Shown here in pieces: positions 31,835 to 40,970 of a stretch of DNA of 64,000 bases. Every line of letters begins with the position of its first letter. The stretch's first letter is position 1. A model generated the notes under the pieces. That model was given only the letters and a program-made list of their open reading frames with translations. It searched no databases and was not told the origin of the DNA. The DNA comes from Streptomyces sp. TRM68416 (lineage in GTDB: Bacteria > Actinomycetota > Actinomycetes > Streptomycetales > Streptomycetaceae). The position numbers were made by a program, and so were the translations under genes. Location: positions 1-64,000 of the forward strand of contig NZ_JACVWU010000004.1 in the NCBI RefSeq assembly GCF_014596915.1. The letters are read 5' to 3'.

Positions 31835-34131
31835 CTGGGACCAGCACCCGTGCCGCGCTGCGCGCGCACGACTGGGCCGACTTCCGGCCCGTCCATCGGC
31901 TCGACGACAGCGAGTGGCACCTGTGGGGCGTCGGGCTGCTGCGCAGCGCCGGGTTCCCCGCCGCGGGCCTCGACCTGCTCGGTGGCCCCGGGGCCGCCGC
32001 CGCGGCCGACCGCGGCGACCGGGAGGCCTTCGCCGCCGCCTACCGCGCCGACAGCGCGGCCGAGTCGGACCGCCTGGCCCGCCTCGCCCGCGACGAGAAG
32101 GTCCGTACGGCCATCGCCTGGCAGAACCGGACCGTCTACCGGATCCTCGACGCGCTCGCCGCCGGCACCGGCAAGGAGTCCAAGCGCAAGCAGCGCGAGC
32201 GGACCCTCGCCATGTACTGGCTGCGCTACTGCGCCAAGGCCGAGACGATCGGCTTCTTCGGCCCGGCCGCCTGGATCTCGGTAGGGCGCGGGCGCGAGGC
32301 GCTCGCCGTGGACCACGGCGAGCGGCTGGTCGCGGAGAGCCGTGTCTTCTTCGAGCGCTGGGCGCTGGCCGCGCTCGCGGACTGGATGGTCGGCCGCCCG
32401 GGCGCCCGCTGGTGGTTTCCGCCGCTGCTTCGCGCCGACGTCCACCTCGACGGGGACCGGCTGCTCCTGCCGGGCGGCCGCACCCTGCGGCTGCGCCCGG
32501 AGGACCGGCAGGTCCTGGAGCGGGCCGACGGCGAGCGCAACGGCGCGGCGATCACCGACGCCCTCGTCCGCGAGGACGGCTGGCCGGCGGACGGGGCGCG
32601 GGAGAGGGTCGAGAAGATCCTGACGCGGCTGCTCAAGCAGCGTGTGCTGACCTGGGACGCCAACATCCCGGTCGACGTGCGGGCCGAGCGGATCCTGCGC
32701 CGCCGCGTGGCCGCCGTCGCCGACCCCGAGCTGTTCGCGTCCTTCACGGCCGTACTCGCCGAGCTCGACCGGCACCGGGAGGCCGTCGAGGCGGCCACCA
32801 CCGCCGACGAACTCGCGGGCCGCCTGGACGAGTTGGACGCCTTCTTCGTCCGTACGACCGGACTGGACGCCTCCCGCGACGAGGGCAAGGCGTACGCCGG
32901 CCGCACCCTGTGCTACCAGGACGCCGTGCGCGACTGCCGGGTCGACGTCGGCACCGATTTCCTCGACACCGTCGCCCGGCCGCTCGCCCTGGTGGCGGAC
33001 GCGGCCGACTGGTTCGGCGGACGGCTCGTGGAGCTGGTCGAGGCGGAGGTCGCCGCGCTGGTGCGGGCCGCCGCCGACCGGGGCCGTGCCGTCACGCTCG
33101 CCGACGTCTGGCCGCAGGTGCTCGGCCTGTTCTGGGGCGAGCAGGCCACGCCCGTGCACACCGCGACCCGTGAACTGGCCCGAAAATGGCGGGAGGTGCT
33201 CGGCACGGTCGGCGGACGGCGGGTCGAGCTGCGGGTCGCGGACATCGAGCGGCGCGCGCGCGAGGTCTTCGCCACCGGCCCGGCCGGCTCGCCCCATCTC
33301 GCCCTGCACAGCCCGGACCTCCAGGTGGCCCGCGCCGCCGACGGGGAACTGACCGTCGTCCTCGGCGAGCTGCACGCCTGCCTCGCCACCTGCGACCTGC
33401 CGTTCCTCGACTGGACCAGCGACACGGGCTCCCTGCGCGACAAGGTGAACGCCGCCGTCGACGCCCCGCGGCTGGTGCCGCTGCTCCCGGTCGACTGGAA
33501 GCGCAACAGCGGCCGCATGGTGCCCGCGCCCGTCGGCGCGGGGGACCGGCTCATCGGGTTCACCCGGGCGCCCTTCGACGACCGCTCCCGCATCGACCCG
33601 GCCGTCGCGATCACCCTGGCCGAGCGGGACGGCACGGTCACCGCCACCACGCCCGACGGGCGGAAGTGGAGCACGGCCGAACTGCTCGCCGTCCCGGTGT
33701 CGATCGTCGCGGCGGACGCCTTCAAGATCGGGCTCGACCGGCCGCACGCCCCGCGCGTCACGCTCGACGGGCTCGTGCTGTTCCGGGAGACCTGGCGGGT
33801 GCCGGCCGATCGGATCCCGCTGGCCGCGAAGCCCGACCGGGAGGGCGACTACCTCGCCGTACGGCGATGGCTGCGCGACGCCGGGCTGCCCGACCGGGCG
33901 TTCGTGAAGTTCCCGCAGGAGACGAAGCCCTCCCTGGTCGACTTCACCAGCCCCACCCTCGTGCTGTCCTTCGCCAACCTCGTCCGCCGCGCCCGGCGCC
34001 TCGACCCGGCCGCCCCCGTGATCCTCAGCGAGCCGCTGCCGCGCCCGGAGGACTCCTGGCTCACCGGAGCCGACGGGGAGCGCTACGTCAGCGAACTACG
34101 GCTCCAGATGAGCAGAAAGGTACCGGCATGA
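31831..34131 (+). CDS. LanB-like (Lant_dehydr_N) enzyme
   Basis: A 766-residue protein of the class I lantibiotic dehydratase glutamylation-domain fold: RTAIAWQNRTVYRILDAL near the start, WLRYCAKAETIGFFGP, and the C-terminal RAFVKFPQETKPSLVDFTSP with LVLSFANLVRRA. It lacks a SpaB_C elimination domain and no precursor peptide lies nearby. Stand-alone proteins of this kind (PEARLs) use aminoacyl-tRNA to add amino acids to a carrier. Here it is tightly coupled with aminotransferase and diaminopropionate genes. A tRNA-dependent amide-forming role on an ACP or free amine is inference. Confidence 0.8.
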   Translation: MTGTSTRAALRAHDWADFRPVHRLDDSEWHLWGVGLLRSAGFPAAGLDLLGGPGAAAAADRGDREAFAAAYRADSAAESDRLARLARDEKVRTAIAWQNRTVYRILDALAAGTGKESKRKQRERTLAMYWLRYCAKAETIGFFGPAAWISVGRGREALAVDHGERLVAESRVFFERWALAALADWMVGRPGARWWFPPLLRADVHLDGDRLLLPGGRTLRLRPEDRQVLERADGERNGAAITDALVREDGWPADGARERVEKILTRLLKQRVLTWDANIPVDVRAERILRRRVAAVADPELFASFTAVLAELDRHREAVEAATTADELAGRLDELDAFFVRTTGLDASRDEGKAYAGRTLCYQDAVRDCRVDVGTDFLDTVARPLALVADAADWFGGRLVELVEAEVAALVRAAADRGRAVTLADVWPQVLGLFWGEQATPVHTATRELARKWREVLGTVGGRRVELRVADIERRAREVFATGPAGSPHLALHSPDLQVARAADGELTVVLGELHACLATCDLPFLDWTSDTGSLRDKVNAAVDAPRLVPLLPVDWKRNSGRMVPAPVGAGDRLIGFTRAPFDDRSRIDPAVAITLAERDGTVTATTPDGRKWSTAELLAVPVSIVAADAFKIGLDRPHAPRVTLDGLVLFRETWRVPADRIPLAAKPDREGDYLAVRRWLRDAGLPDRAFVKFPQETKPSLVDFTSPTLVLSFANLVRRARRLDPAAPVILSEPLPRPEDSWLTGADGERYVSELRLQMSRKVPA

Positions 34132-35159
34132 CCGTGGCCTCCTCCGCCTCCGCGCCCCGCGCCTCCGCAGCGCCCCGCGCCGCCGCCGTGGCCCGCCCCC
34201 GGGATCCGGACATCGTCGCGACGATCGGCGCCACCCCGCTGGTCGCCCTCGACCGGCTCTTCCCGCCCGCCCGCTTCCAGGTCTACGGCAAGTGCGAGCG
34301 GTTCAACCCGGGCGGCTCCGTCAAGGACCGCGCCGCCCGCTCGATGATCGAACACGCCCTGTCCACAGGGGAGTTGATCCCAGGCGTCTCTACGGTCGTG
34401 GAGTCGTCCTCCGGAAACCTGGGCATCGCCCTGGCCCAGCTGTGCAACTTCCACCGGCTCGGCCTGATCTGCGTGGTGGATCCGCGGACCACCGCGCAGA
34501 ACGCCGCGATCATGCGGGCGTACGGGGCGAAGGTCGAGGTCGTCGACCGCGACCCGGAGACCGGCGAGTACCTGCCGGCCCGGATCGCGCGGGTGCGCGA
34601 ACTGCTGCGCACTGTCCCCGACGCCTACTGGCCCGACCAGTACGGCAACGAGCACAACGCCCGCGCCCACCACGACACCATGCGCGAGATCCACCGGGCG
34701 CTCCCGCGCGCCCCCGACTACCTCTTCCTCGCCGCCGGCACCACCGGCACCCTGCGCGGCTGCGCCGAGTACATCGCCGCGCACGAACTGCCCACCCGGG
34801 TGGTGGCGGTGGACGCCGTGGGCAGCGTGATCTTCGGGCCGCCCGAGCCCTGGGAGCGCGGACACCGCCGCACCATCCCCGGGCACGGCGCCGCCGTGGT
34901 CCCGCCCCTGCTGCGCCCGCATCTCGCCGACCGGGTCATGAAGGTGACCGACCTGGACTGCGTGCGCGGCTGCCGCACCCTCCTGGCCAAGGAGTCGATC
35001 CTCGCGGGCGGTTCGTCCGGCGCGGTCACCGCGGCCCTGCTGGACGCCGCCTCCTGGATCGAACCGGGCGCCACCTGCGTGGCGATCCTGCCCGACGGGG
35101 GCGACCGCTACCTCGACACGATCTACAGCGACAGCTGGGTCGAGTCCCGCTTCGGCTGA
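34128..35159 (+). CDS. sbnA: 2,3-diaminopropionate synthase SbnA-like
   Basis: A 343-residue PLP enzyme of the cysteine synthase family. Lys in NPGGSVKDRAARSMIEH binds PLP; VVESSSGNLGIALAQLC is the substrate loop; AAGTTGTLRGCAEYI binds the phosphate. The SbnA-type features YWPDQYGNEHNARAH and CVAILPDGGDRYLDTIYSD distinguish it from CysK. SbnA joins O-phosphoserine and glutamate to give N-(1-amino-1-carboxy-2-ethyl)-glutamate. The next gene is its known partner SbnB. Confidence 0.92.
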   Translation: MTVASSASAPRASAAPRAAAVARPRDPDIVATIGATPLVALDRLFPPARFQVYGKCERFNPGGSVKDRAARSMIEHALSTGELIPGVSTVVESSSGNLGIALAQLCNFHRLGLICVVDPRTTAQNAAIMRAYGAKVEVVDRDPETGEYLPARIARVRELLRTVPDAYWPDQYGNEHNARAHHDTMREIHRALPRAPDYLFLAAGTTGTLRGCAEYIAAHELPTRVVAVDAVGSVIFGPPEPWERGHRRTIPGHGAAVVPPLLRPHLADRVMKVTDLDCVRGCRTLLAKESILAGGSSGAVTAALLDAASWIEPGATCVAILPDGGDRYLDTIYSDSWVESRFG

Positions 35160-35214
35160 CCGTCCGGCCGCTTTTCCCCTCAACCCACTGTCTGTACGAA
35201 GGAATTGACCTGCC

Positions 35215-36243
35215 ATGAGAATCCTCGGCCGCGAGGACGTCGACGCCGCGTTCGCCGGACTCGACGCCACCGTGCTCGACGCGGTCCGCACCGCGTACGT
35301 ACTGCACGGCCAGGGCCGCTCGGAGGTGCCGTACTCCGGGTTCCTGCGCCCGCCCGGCACCGCCGGGTCCCGTGTCATCTCCCTGCCCGCCTATCTCGGC
35401 GGGAGCGAGCCCGTCATGGGCCTGAAGTGGATCTCGTCCTTCCCCGGCAACGTCGACCGGGGCCTGCAGCGCGCGTCCTCGGTGCAGATCCTCAACGACC
35501 TCGACACCGGCTACCCGACCGCCGTCCTGGAGGCCAGCCGGATATCGGCGTCCCGCACCGCGGCCTCGGCCGCCCTCGCGAGCCGGGCGCTGCACGGTGT
35601 GCGCCCGGTGCGCACCCTCGGCCTGATCGGCTGCGGCACCATCAACCGCAGGGTGCTGGACTTCCTCGCGCTGACCCACCCCGAGCTGGAGACCGTCACC
35701 CTCCAGGACGTGGTGCCCGGCCGCGCCGAGACCTTCGCCGCACAACTCCGGGACGAGCGCCCGGCGTTGCGGTTCGTCACCGGGGACGTGGCCGCCGCGC
35801 TGCGCGCCGACACGGTCTCCGTCGCCACCACCGACTCCACGTACTGGCTCGACCTCTCCGCGCACCCCGACCGGCCCGCCCACCAGGTGATCCTGCACCT
35901 GTCGCTGCGCGACCTGAGCACGGCCTCCGTCCTGGACGCGTACAACGTCGTCGACGACGTGGACCACGTGATGCGCGAGCAGACCTCGCTGCACCGCGCC
36001 GAGCAGGAGGTGGGCCACCGCCGGTTCGTGGCCGCCGAGATCGCGGCCGTACTCGGCCGGAGCGAGGCTCCAACCACCGAGAAGACCGTGGTGTTCTCGC
36101 CGTTCGGCCTCGGCATCCTCGACCTCGCCGTCGCCCAGGAGGTGCTCAGGGCGGCCACCCGGCAGGGCATCGGCACCGACGCCCCGGGCTTCGACCCCGG
36201 CCACCACCGGGTCACCGCGGCGATGGCGGGAGGGGCGGCATGA
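35215..36243 (+). CDS. sbnB: SbnB-like dehydrogenase (ornithine cyclodeaminase fold)
   Basis: A 342-residue NAD-dependent enzyme of the ornithine cyclodeaminase/mu-crystallin family: GLKWISSFPGNVDRGLQRAS, LIGCGTINRRVLDF (Rossmann), HLSLRDLSTASVLDAYNVVDD. SbnB oxidises the SbnA product to L-2,3-diaminopropionate and 2-oxoglutarate. ATG at 35215 has GAAGGAA upstream. With SbnA it shows that diaminopropionate is a building block of this pathway. Overlaps the ketoreductase start (ATGA). Confidence 0.92.
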   Translation: MRILGREDVDAAFAGLDATVLDAVRTAYVLHGQGRSEVPYSGFLRPPGTAGSRVISLPAYLGGSEPVMGLKWISSFPGNVDRGLQRASSVQILNDLDTGYPTAVLEASRISASRTAASAALASRALHGVRPVRTLGLIGCGTINRRVLDFLALTHPELETVTLQDVVPGRAETFAAQLRDERPALRFVTGDVAAALRADTVSVATTDSTYWLDLSAHPDRPAHQVILHLSLRDLSTASVLDAYNVVDDVDHVMREQTSLHRAEQEVGHRRFVAAEIAAVLGRSEAPTTEKTVVFSPFGLGILDLAVAQEVLRAATRQGIGTDAPGFDPGHHRVTAAMAGGAA

Positions 36244-36992
36244 GCCTGGCGTTTCCCGAGGGCACGCGGGCGCTCGTCACCGGGGCCTCGCGGGGCATCG
36301 GCGCGGCCACCGCGCTCGCCCTCGCCGAGCAGGGCTGCGACGTCGCCCTGAACTACCGCTCCAGCGCCGGGCGGGCGGAACAGGTCGCGGAGCAGATCCG
36401 CGCGCTGGGCCGCGAAGCCCTCCTCGTGCAGGCCGATGTCGCCGACGAGGAGCAGGTCACCGCCATGTTCAAGCGGATCCGCGGCGCATGGGGGCCGCTC
36501 CGGGTCGCCGTGCTCAACTCCGGGGTGACCGCCGACGGCCATCTCGCCGCCATGAGCAGCGGCAAGTGGCAGGAGGTCATCGCCACCAACCTCACCGGCG
36601 CCTTCCTCACCGCCCGCGAGGCCACCAAGCAGATGTACGCCGACGGCGGCGCCCTCGTGCTGGTCGCCTCCACCAGCGGCATCGCCGGGCGGGCCGGGCA
36701 GGCCAACTACGCCGCCAGCAAGGGCGGAGTGATCTCGCTGGCCAAGACCCTCTCCCAGGAGGTGGCCCCCCGCGGAATCCGCGTCAACGTCGTCGCCCCC
36801 GGGTTCATCGACACCGACATGGTCAAGAAGGTGCCCCCGGCCCATCTGAGGGAAGCGGTCAAGGCCATCCCGCTCGGCCGGACCGGAACGCCCGCCGAGG
36901 TCGCCCGGGCCGTGCTCTTCATGGCCTCCCCCGCCGCCTCGTACATCACCGGCAAGGTGCTCACGGTCGACGGCGGAATGATCCCCAACTAG
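36240..36992 (+). CDS. 3-oxoacyl-ACP reductase (FabG-type ketoreductase)
   Basis: A 250-residue SDR. TGASRGIGAATALALA is the cofactor motif, NSGV the central strand (usual NAG varied to NSG), and the active site is VASTSGIAGRAGQANYAASKGG (Ser, Tyr and Lys; shown in part). APGFIDTDM and VDGGMIPN are standard. Overlaps sbnB. With the KS-CLF and FabZ-like dehydratase it supports a reducing type II polyketide chain. Confidence 0.92.
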   Translation: MSLAFPEGTRALVTGASRGIGAATALALAEQGCDVALNYRSSAGRAEQVAEQIRALGREALLVQADVADEEQVTAMFKRIRGAWGPLRVAVLNSGVTADGHLAAMSSGKWQEVIATNLTGAFLTAREATKQMYADGGALVLVASTSGIAGRAGQANYAASKGGVISLAKTLSQEVAPRGIRVNVVAPGFIDTDMVKKVPPAHLREAVKAIPLGRTGTPAEVARAVLFMASPAASYITGKVLTVDGGMIPN

Positions 36993-37027
36993 CCCTGTAC
37001 ATCCTATAGTTCACAGGAGTAACCCCT

Positions 37028-37324
37028 ATGTCCACCGCCACCTACGACGACCTCCGCGCCCAGGCCGAGGCCCGTCTCGCCAAGAACACGAAGGTCAAGT
37101 CGATGATCATCGACCGGCTCGGGTTCGACGTGGAGCCGGCCGCCGTCTCCGACAACCAGCCGCTGTTCGGCCGGGGCCTGGAGATGGACTCGCTGGACAC
37201 GCTGGAGATCGTCGTCATGGTCAACAACGAGTTCGACGTCCTCATCAGCGACGACGACTTCGAGGCCTTCGGCTCCGTCAACGCCCTCGTCGACTTCATC
37301 GAGGACCGCGAGGCCTCCGCATGA
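37028..37324 (+). CDS. acyl carrier protein 2
   Basis: A 98-residue ACP with the phosphopantetheine Ser in FGRGLEMDSLDTLEIVVMVN and an acidic helix after it (SDDDFEAFGSVNALVDFIED). AGGAG precedes the ATG. It lies between the ketoreductase and dehydratase genes, overlapping the latter by four bases, so it is the likely carrier for chain extension by the KS-CLF protein. Confidence 0.93.
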   Translation: MSTATYDDLRAQAEARLAKNTKVKSMIIDRLGFDVEPAAVSDNQPLFGRGLEMDSLDTLEIVVMVNNEFDVLISDDDFEAFGSVNALVDFIEDREASA

Positions 37325-37845
37325 GTCGCGCCGACCTCCTCGACGGGCCGTCGGCCGAGGCGCCCGCCCGCAAGGCGCTGAGCTACTCCTCCGACGACAT
37401 CAAGCGGATGCTGCCGCACCGCTGGCCGATGCTGATGATCGACCGCGCCTACGACGTCGTACCGGGCGTCTCCGGCCGTGGCATCAAGAGCGTCTCCGTC
37501 AACGAGCCGTTCTTCGCCGGGCACTACCCCGACCACTCGATCATGCCCGGCGTCATGATCGTCGAGGCGATGGCCCAGCTCGTCGCCGTCGTCTACGTGG
37601 CGGAACTCCTCGAAACGAACGAGGCCGCCGCCCGGGACGGCGACGCCTCGCGGAGCGTCGGCTACCTCGGCTCCATCAGCAACATGAAGTTCTCCCGGCT
37701 CGTCGTCCCCGGCGACCAGCTCACCCTCGACGCCCGGCTCGGGCAGCGGCTCGGCGGCCTGCGCCAGGTGAAGGTGCGGGCGAGCGTCGGCTCCGAACTC
37801 GCCGCCGCCGGAACCCTCGTCGTCACCACCGGCCGCAAGGGCTGA
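37321..37845 (+). CDS. FabZ-type 3-hydroxyacyl-ACP dehydratase
   Basis: A 174-residue hot-dog protein. RMLPHRWPMLMIDRAYDV, NEPFFAGHYPDHSIMPGVMI (catalytic His) and VEAMAQL (catalytic Glu) are complete. It removes water from the ketoreductase product, giving trans double bonds; with no enoyl reductase in the cluster, a polyene-like chain would result. That last point is inference from what is missing. Confidence 0.93.
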   Translation: MSRADLLDGPSAEAPARKALSYSSDDIKRMLPHRWPMLMIDRAYDVVPGVSGRGIKSVSVNEPFFAGHYPDHSIMPGVMIVEAMAQLVAVVYVAELLETNEAAARDGDASRSVGYLGSISNMKFSRLVVPGDQLTLDARLGQRLGGLRQVKVRASVGSELAAAGTLVVTTGRKG

Positions 37846-37893
37846 ATCCCCCCCCGCATCAGCGACAGCACAGCAACAGAAGGAGGTGTGGCC

Positions 37894-39885
37894 ATGGCCC
37901 TCACGATCCGCCCCTACGAGGAGGGCGACGCGCACGCCGTGGCGGAGCTGTACAACCGCCACCGCGACAACCCCAACCCGGTCGCCGGAGGCATCACCGG
38001 CGCCGAACTCGCCCGGGAACTGGCCGAACGGGAGACGGCGACGTTCCTGCTCGCCGAGGACGACCGGAAACTCGTCGGCACGTTCGGGCTGTTCCACCAC
38101 ACCGGCCGCCGCTCGGCCCGGGCCGGGGAACTCATCGCCGACATGTTCTTCGTGCACCCCGCGCACCGCGGCGGGATGGTCACCGGGCGGCTGTTCACCG
38201 AGGCCGTCGAGTGGATGATGCGCTCCGGCTGCCTGGTGCTGCGGCTGACCGTCAACCCCGCCAACACCGTGGCCTTCCGGCTCTACCGGCGCGTCGGCTG
38301 CGTCTCGGTGGGCCGGGCCGTCCCCGGCGAGGACGGCAACGTGGAGCTGCACAACTACATCCCGCTCGTGCTGCGCAGCGTCCTCGCCGACCTGGGGGAG
38401 CGGGCCACGGCCGCGCTGGGCAGCCTGTCCAGCTTCGCCTCCGTCACCGAGGCCCGCGACGACGAACTCCGCTCCGACGTGCGGTCCGAGGACGGGGTGC
38501 GGGTCGTCGACTACTGCCTGAGCCTCGGTGCGTTCCGGCTCGACGCGAGCGTGGACGTGGACCGGGGCGCCGTGCGCGAGGCCCGCCTCACCGAGCCCGG
38601 CGGCGAGGTGCGTGCCCTGCGCATCGCACAGCCGCCGTACCGGGTGCGGACCGCGAGCGGCAACGCCCCCCACCGGTTCACCTCGGGCGCCCTGACCTGC
38701 GAGGTCGACGGCGAGGAGGGCACGGTGAGCGTCTTCGCCGACGGTCACCACGGGCCGGTGCTCGTCTCGACCTGGCCCAGCTGCCGCGCCGACCGCCCGG
38801 CCGGCTGGCGCGAGGGCGAGCCCCGCGACCTCACCCTGGAACCGGTCCCCGGCGGGGTCCGCGTCACCGAGCGCCACGGCGACGACACGGTCACCGGCAC
38901 CGTGACCCTCGACGACACGGGCCTGCTCCAGGAATTCACCCACACCGGCTCGGCCGTGGGCCGCGTCTTCCACACGGTCGGCCTGCGCCAGGGCACCTTC
39001 ACCGACGCCACGGGACGACCCCACCCGATCGGCCTGGGCGTGGGGGTACGCGACGCCTCCGAGGTCGTAGCCGCGTCCCACCCAGCCGCTGACGCCGGGC
39101 GCCTGACCTGGCAGGGCAACGGCGTACGGGTCAGCCTGCCGACGCACGCCGGGGACCGTCTGATCCACAGCACCCTGCTGGAACGGGGCCTCAACTCCAC
39201 TGCGGCCGATGTGAGTTCTCTGCGCGCGGAGATCGGGGTGCTGGGGGAGGAGTCGGAGTCCCCCGGCGCGGAGGCCGCACGTCGGCTGGAGGTGCACGCC
39301 GGTTCCGGGGGTGTCGTCGTCTGGCAGGAGGGTGCCGGGAAGGTGCTGCGCAGCCCTTACCCCCGTACCCGCTCCTACGGCTACAACCCGCGCTGGTCCG
39401 CCGGTATGTGGGTGACTCGTGAGAACCCCCGCCACGACCGGGCCGCCGGTCTCGGCTGGGGGGTGCCGCCCGCCGGCGCCTGGGAGGAGAAGCACCCGCT
39501 CGGGCTTCACCACCCGGACACCGGGCTCGGCTGGGAGATCGGCCCTGCCGACGACGGCCTCCGGGTCGACGTGCGGGCGCCGGACACCGGTCGCGAGAAC
39601 GTGGTGTGGCTCACCCCGCACGCCCCGGTGCGTACCGCCGTCGTACTCGAATCGGCCGACCGCCACTGGGAGTTGAGCACCTCCGACGTCCGCCAGGTGT
39701 GGGCGCGACGGGCCGCGGTCCGGCTCTCCGACGGCCGCTGGCTGCACTGTGTGCCGGCGACCCCGTCGCCCCACGACGAACTCGTGCTGCGCGCCACCGC
39801 CTCGGGCCTGCTCATCGGTGCGGTCTCCGCCGCGCGGGAGAGCGCCTGGCTGTTCTCCGTGCACGACAGATCCCTCACGTCCTGA
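37894..39885 (+). CDS. GNAT acetyltransferase fused to a large unrecognised domain
   Basis: A 663-residue protein. Residues 1-160 are a GNAT domain: YEEGDAHAVAELYNRH, HPAHRGGMVTGRLFTEAVEW (acetyl-CoA loop, R/Q-x-x-G-x-A variant) and RLYRRVGCVSVGRA. Residues ~170-663 look mainly beta-stranded (VRVDVRAPDTGRENVVWLT, RLSDGRWLHCVPATPSP) and do not match a family I know; carbohydrate- or ligand-binding beta-sandwiches are possible. AGGAGGTG precedes the ATG at 37894. Within the cluster it probably acylates an amine, for example on diaminopropionate. Confidence 0.75.
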   Translation: MALTIRPYEEGDAHAVAELYNRHRDNPNPVAGGITGAELARELAERETATFLLAEDDRKLVGTFGLFHHTGRRSARAGELIADMFFVHPAHRGGMVTGRLFTEAVEWMMRSGCLVLRLTVNPANTVAFRLYRRVGCVSVGRAVPGEDGNVELHNYIPLVLRSVLADLGERATAALGSLSSFASVTEARDDELRSDVRSEDGVRVVDYCLSLGAFRLDASVDVDRGAVREARLTEPGGEVRALRIAQPPYRVRTASGNAPHRFTSGALTCEVDGEEGTVSVFADGHHGPVLVSTWPSCRADRPAGWREGEPRDLTLEPVPGGVRVTERHGDDTVTGTVTLDDTGLLQEFTHTGSAVGRVFHTVGLRQGTFTDATGRPHPIGLGVGVRDASEVVAASHPAADAGRLTWQGNGVRVSLPTHAGDRLIHSTLLERGLNSTAADVSSLRAEIGVLGEESESPGAEAARRLEVHAGSGGVVVWQEGAGKVLRSPYPRTRSYGYNPRWSAGMWVTRENPRHDRAAGLGWGVPPAGAWEEKHPLGLHHPDTGLGWEIGPADDGLRVDVRAPDTGRENVVWLTPHAPVRTAVVLESADRHWELSTSDVRQVWARRAAVRLSDGRWLHCVPATPSPHDELVLRATASGLLIGAVSAARESAWLFSVHDRSLTS

Positions 39886-39913
39886 TCACTTCCCCGAAAG
39901 GAAACGACAGACC

Positions 39914-40957
39914 ATGACCACCACCCTCACCACCTCCGCCCCCCGCACCGCCACCGAGGCCTACGCCACCCTGCGCACCACCGTGGGCGCCTACCGCGTC
40001 ACCGCCCCGCTGGTCCGGCTGACCGGCGACGACCGGCTGAGCTTCCTCGACGGGTTCCTCGCCAAGTCCGCCGACTACGTGGAGCCGGACACGGTCCGCG
40101 AAGTGCTGGCGCTGGACGAGGACGGGACGCCGTTCGCGATCCTGCTGCACTTCGAGATCGGCGACGAGTCGTGGCTGCTGCCGCGCACCGCCGTCACCGC
40201 CGAGGAACTCGCCGCCTACCTGGGCCGGTTCGAGCAGGGCGCGGGTGTCACCGTGGACGTCGAGCCCGAGGGCTGGGGCGCCACGGCCTTCGAGGGCCCC
40301 CTGGCCTGGTCGGTCGCGGCCGGCTTCGTGGACTTCGACATCTCCGGCCTGACCCTGCACGCGATCACCGAGTCCTCCCTGAGCGCCCCGGGCGCCACCG
40401 CCCACCTGGCCCGAGTCGGCACCACCGGCGAGTACGGCTACCTGCTGCTGTCCGACGCCCCGCAGGCCGCGCACGAGGCGGTGCTCGCGGCCGTGGCCGA
40501 GCAGGGCGGCGCCGAGGTCGGCGAGGACGGGCTCGCCCGGGTGCAGGCCGAGGCCGGGATGGGCCTGTACCGGGCCGGGTTCGGTGAACTGACCGTCAAC
40601 CAGGCCGACTTGGCGTGGATGATCGACTGGAGCCGGATCGGGGAGTTCCACGGCTCCGCCGGCCTCACCGCGCCGACCGCCGACGAGGCCCGCCTGACCA
40701 CCCTCGTCGCCCCGGTCGGCAGCCGCTTCGCCCCCGGCACGCCGATCGCCGCGGCCGGCCGGCAGGTCGGCACCCTCCTGCACCAGGCGCCCGCCGCCAA
40801 CCCGGAGGAGGAGCTGGTGCTGGCGCTGCTCGACGCCCCGTTCTGGGTGCCCGGCCTGGAGCTGACCGCCACGGACGTGCCGGGCGACACGCGGCCGCTG
40901 CGCACCGCGACCCTGCCCCGGGTCATCGCCCGCTCCCTCACCACCAAGATCGCCTGA
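39914..40957 (+). CDS. GcvT/YgfZ-like folate-binding fold protein
   Basis: A 347-residue protein with the aminomethyltransferase fold: LVRLTGDDRLSFLDGFLAKS (GcvT/YgfZ start), VARVGTTGEYGY-like ARVGTTGEYGYLLLS, and LARVQAEAGMGLYRAGFGE followed by a C-terminal barrel (LVALLDAPFWVPG-type). The YgfZ KGCY motif is not present. Stand-alone GcvT-like enzymes in biosynthetic clusters can move one-carbon groups or act on unusual substrates. AAGGA lies 11 bases before the ATG. Function in this cluster is unknown. Confidence 0.75.
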   Translation: MTTTLTTSAPRTATEAYATLRTTVGAYRVTAPLVRLTGDDRLSFLDGFLAKSADYVEPDTVREVLALDEDGTPFAILLHFEIGDESWLLPRTAVTAEELAAYLGRFEQGAGVTVDVEPEGWGATAFEGPLAWSVAAGFVDFDISGLTLHAITESSLSAPGATAHLARVGTTGEYGYLLLSDAPQAAHEAVLAAVAEQGGAEVGEDGLARVQAEAGMGLYRAGFGELTVNQADLAWMIDWSRIGEFHGSAGLTAPTADEARLTTLVAPVGSRFAPGTPIAAAGRQVGTLLHQAPAANPEEELVLALLDAPFWVPGLELTATDVPGDTRPLRTATLPRVIARSLTTKIA

Positions 40958-40970
40958 GAGGTGCCGGGCC

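Noticed and set aside
31831..37028. Hidden lanthipeptide precursor for the LanB-like enzyme
   Set aside because: Gaps between genes are shorter than 60 bases and contain no start with a short Ser/Thr/Cys-rich frame.
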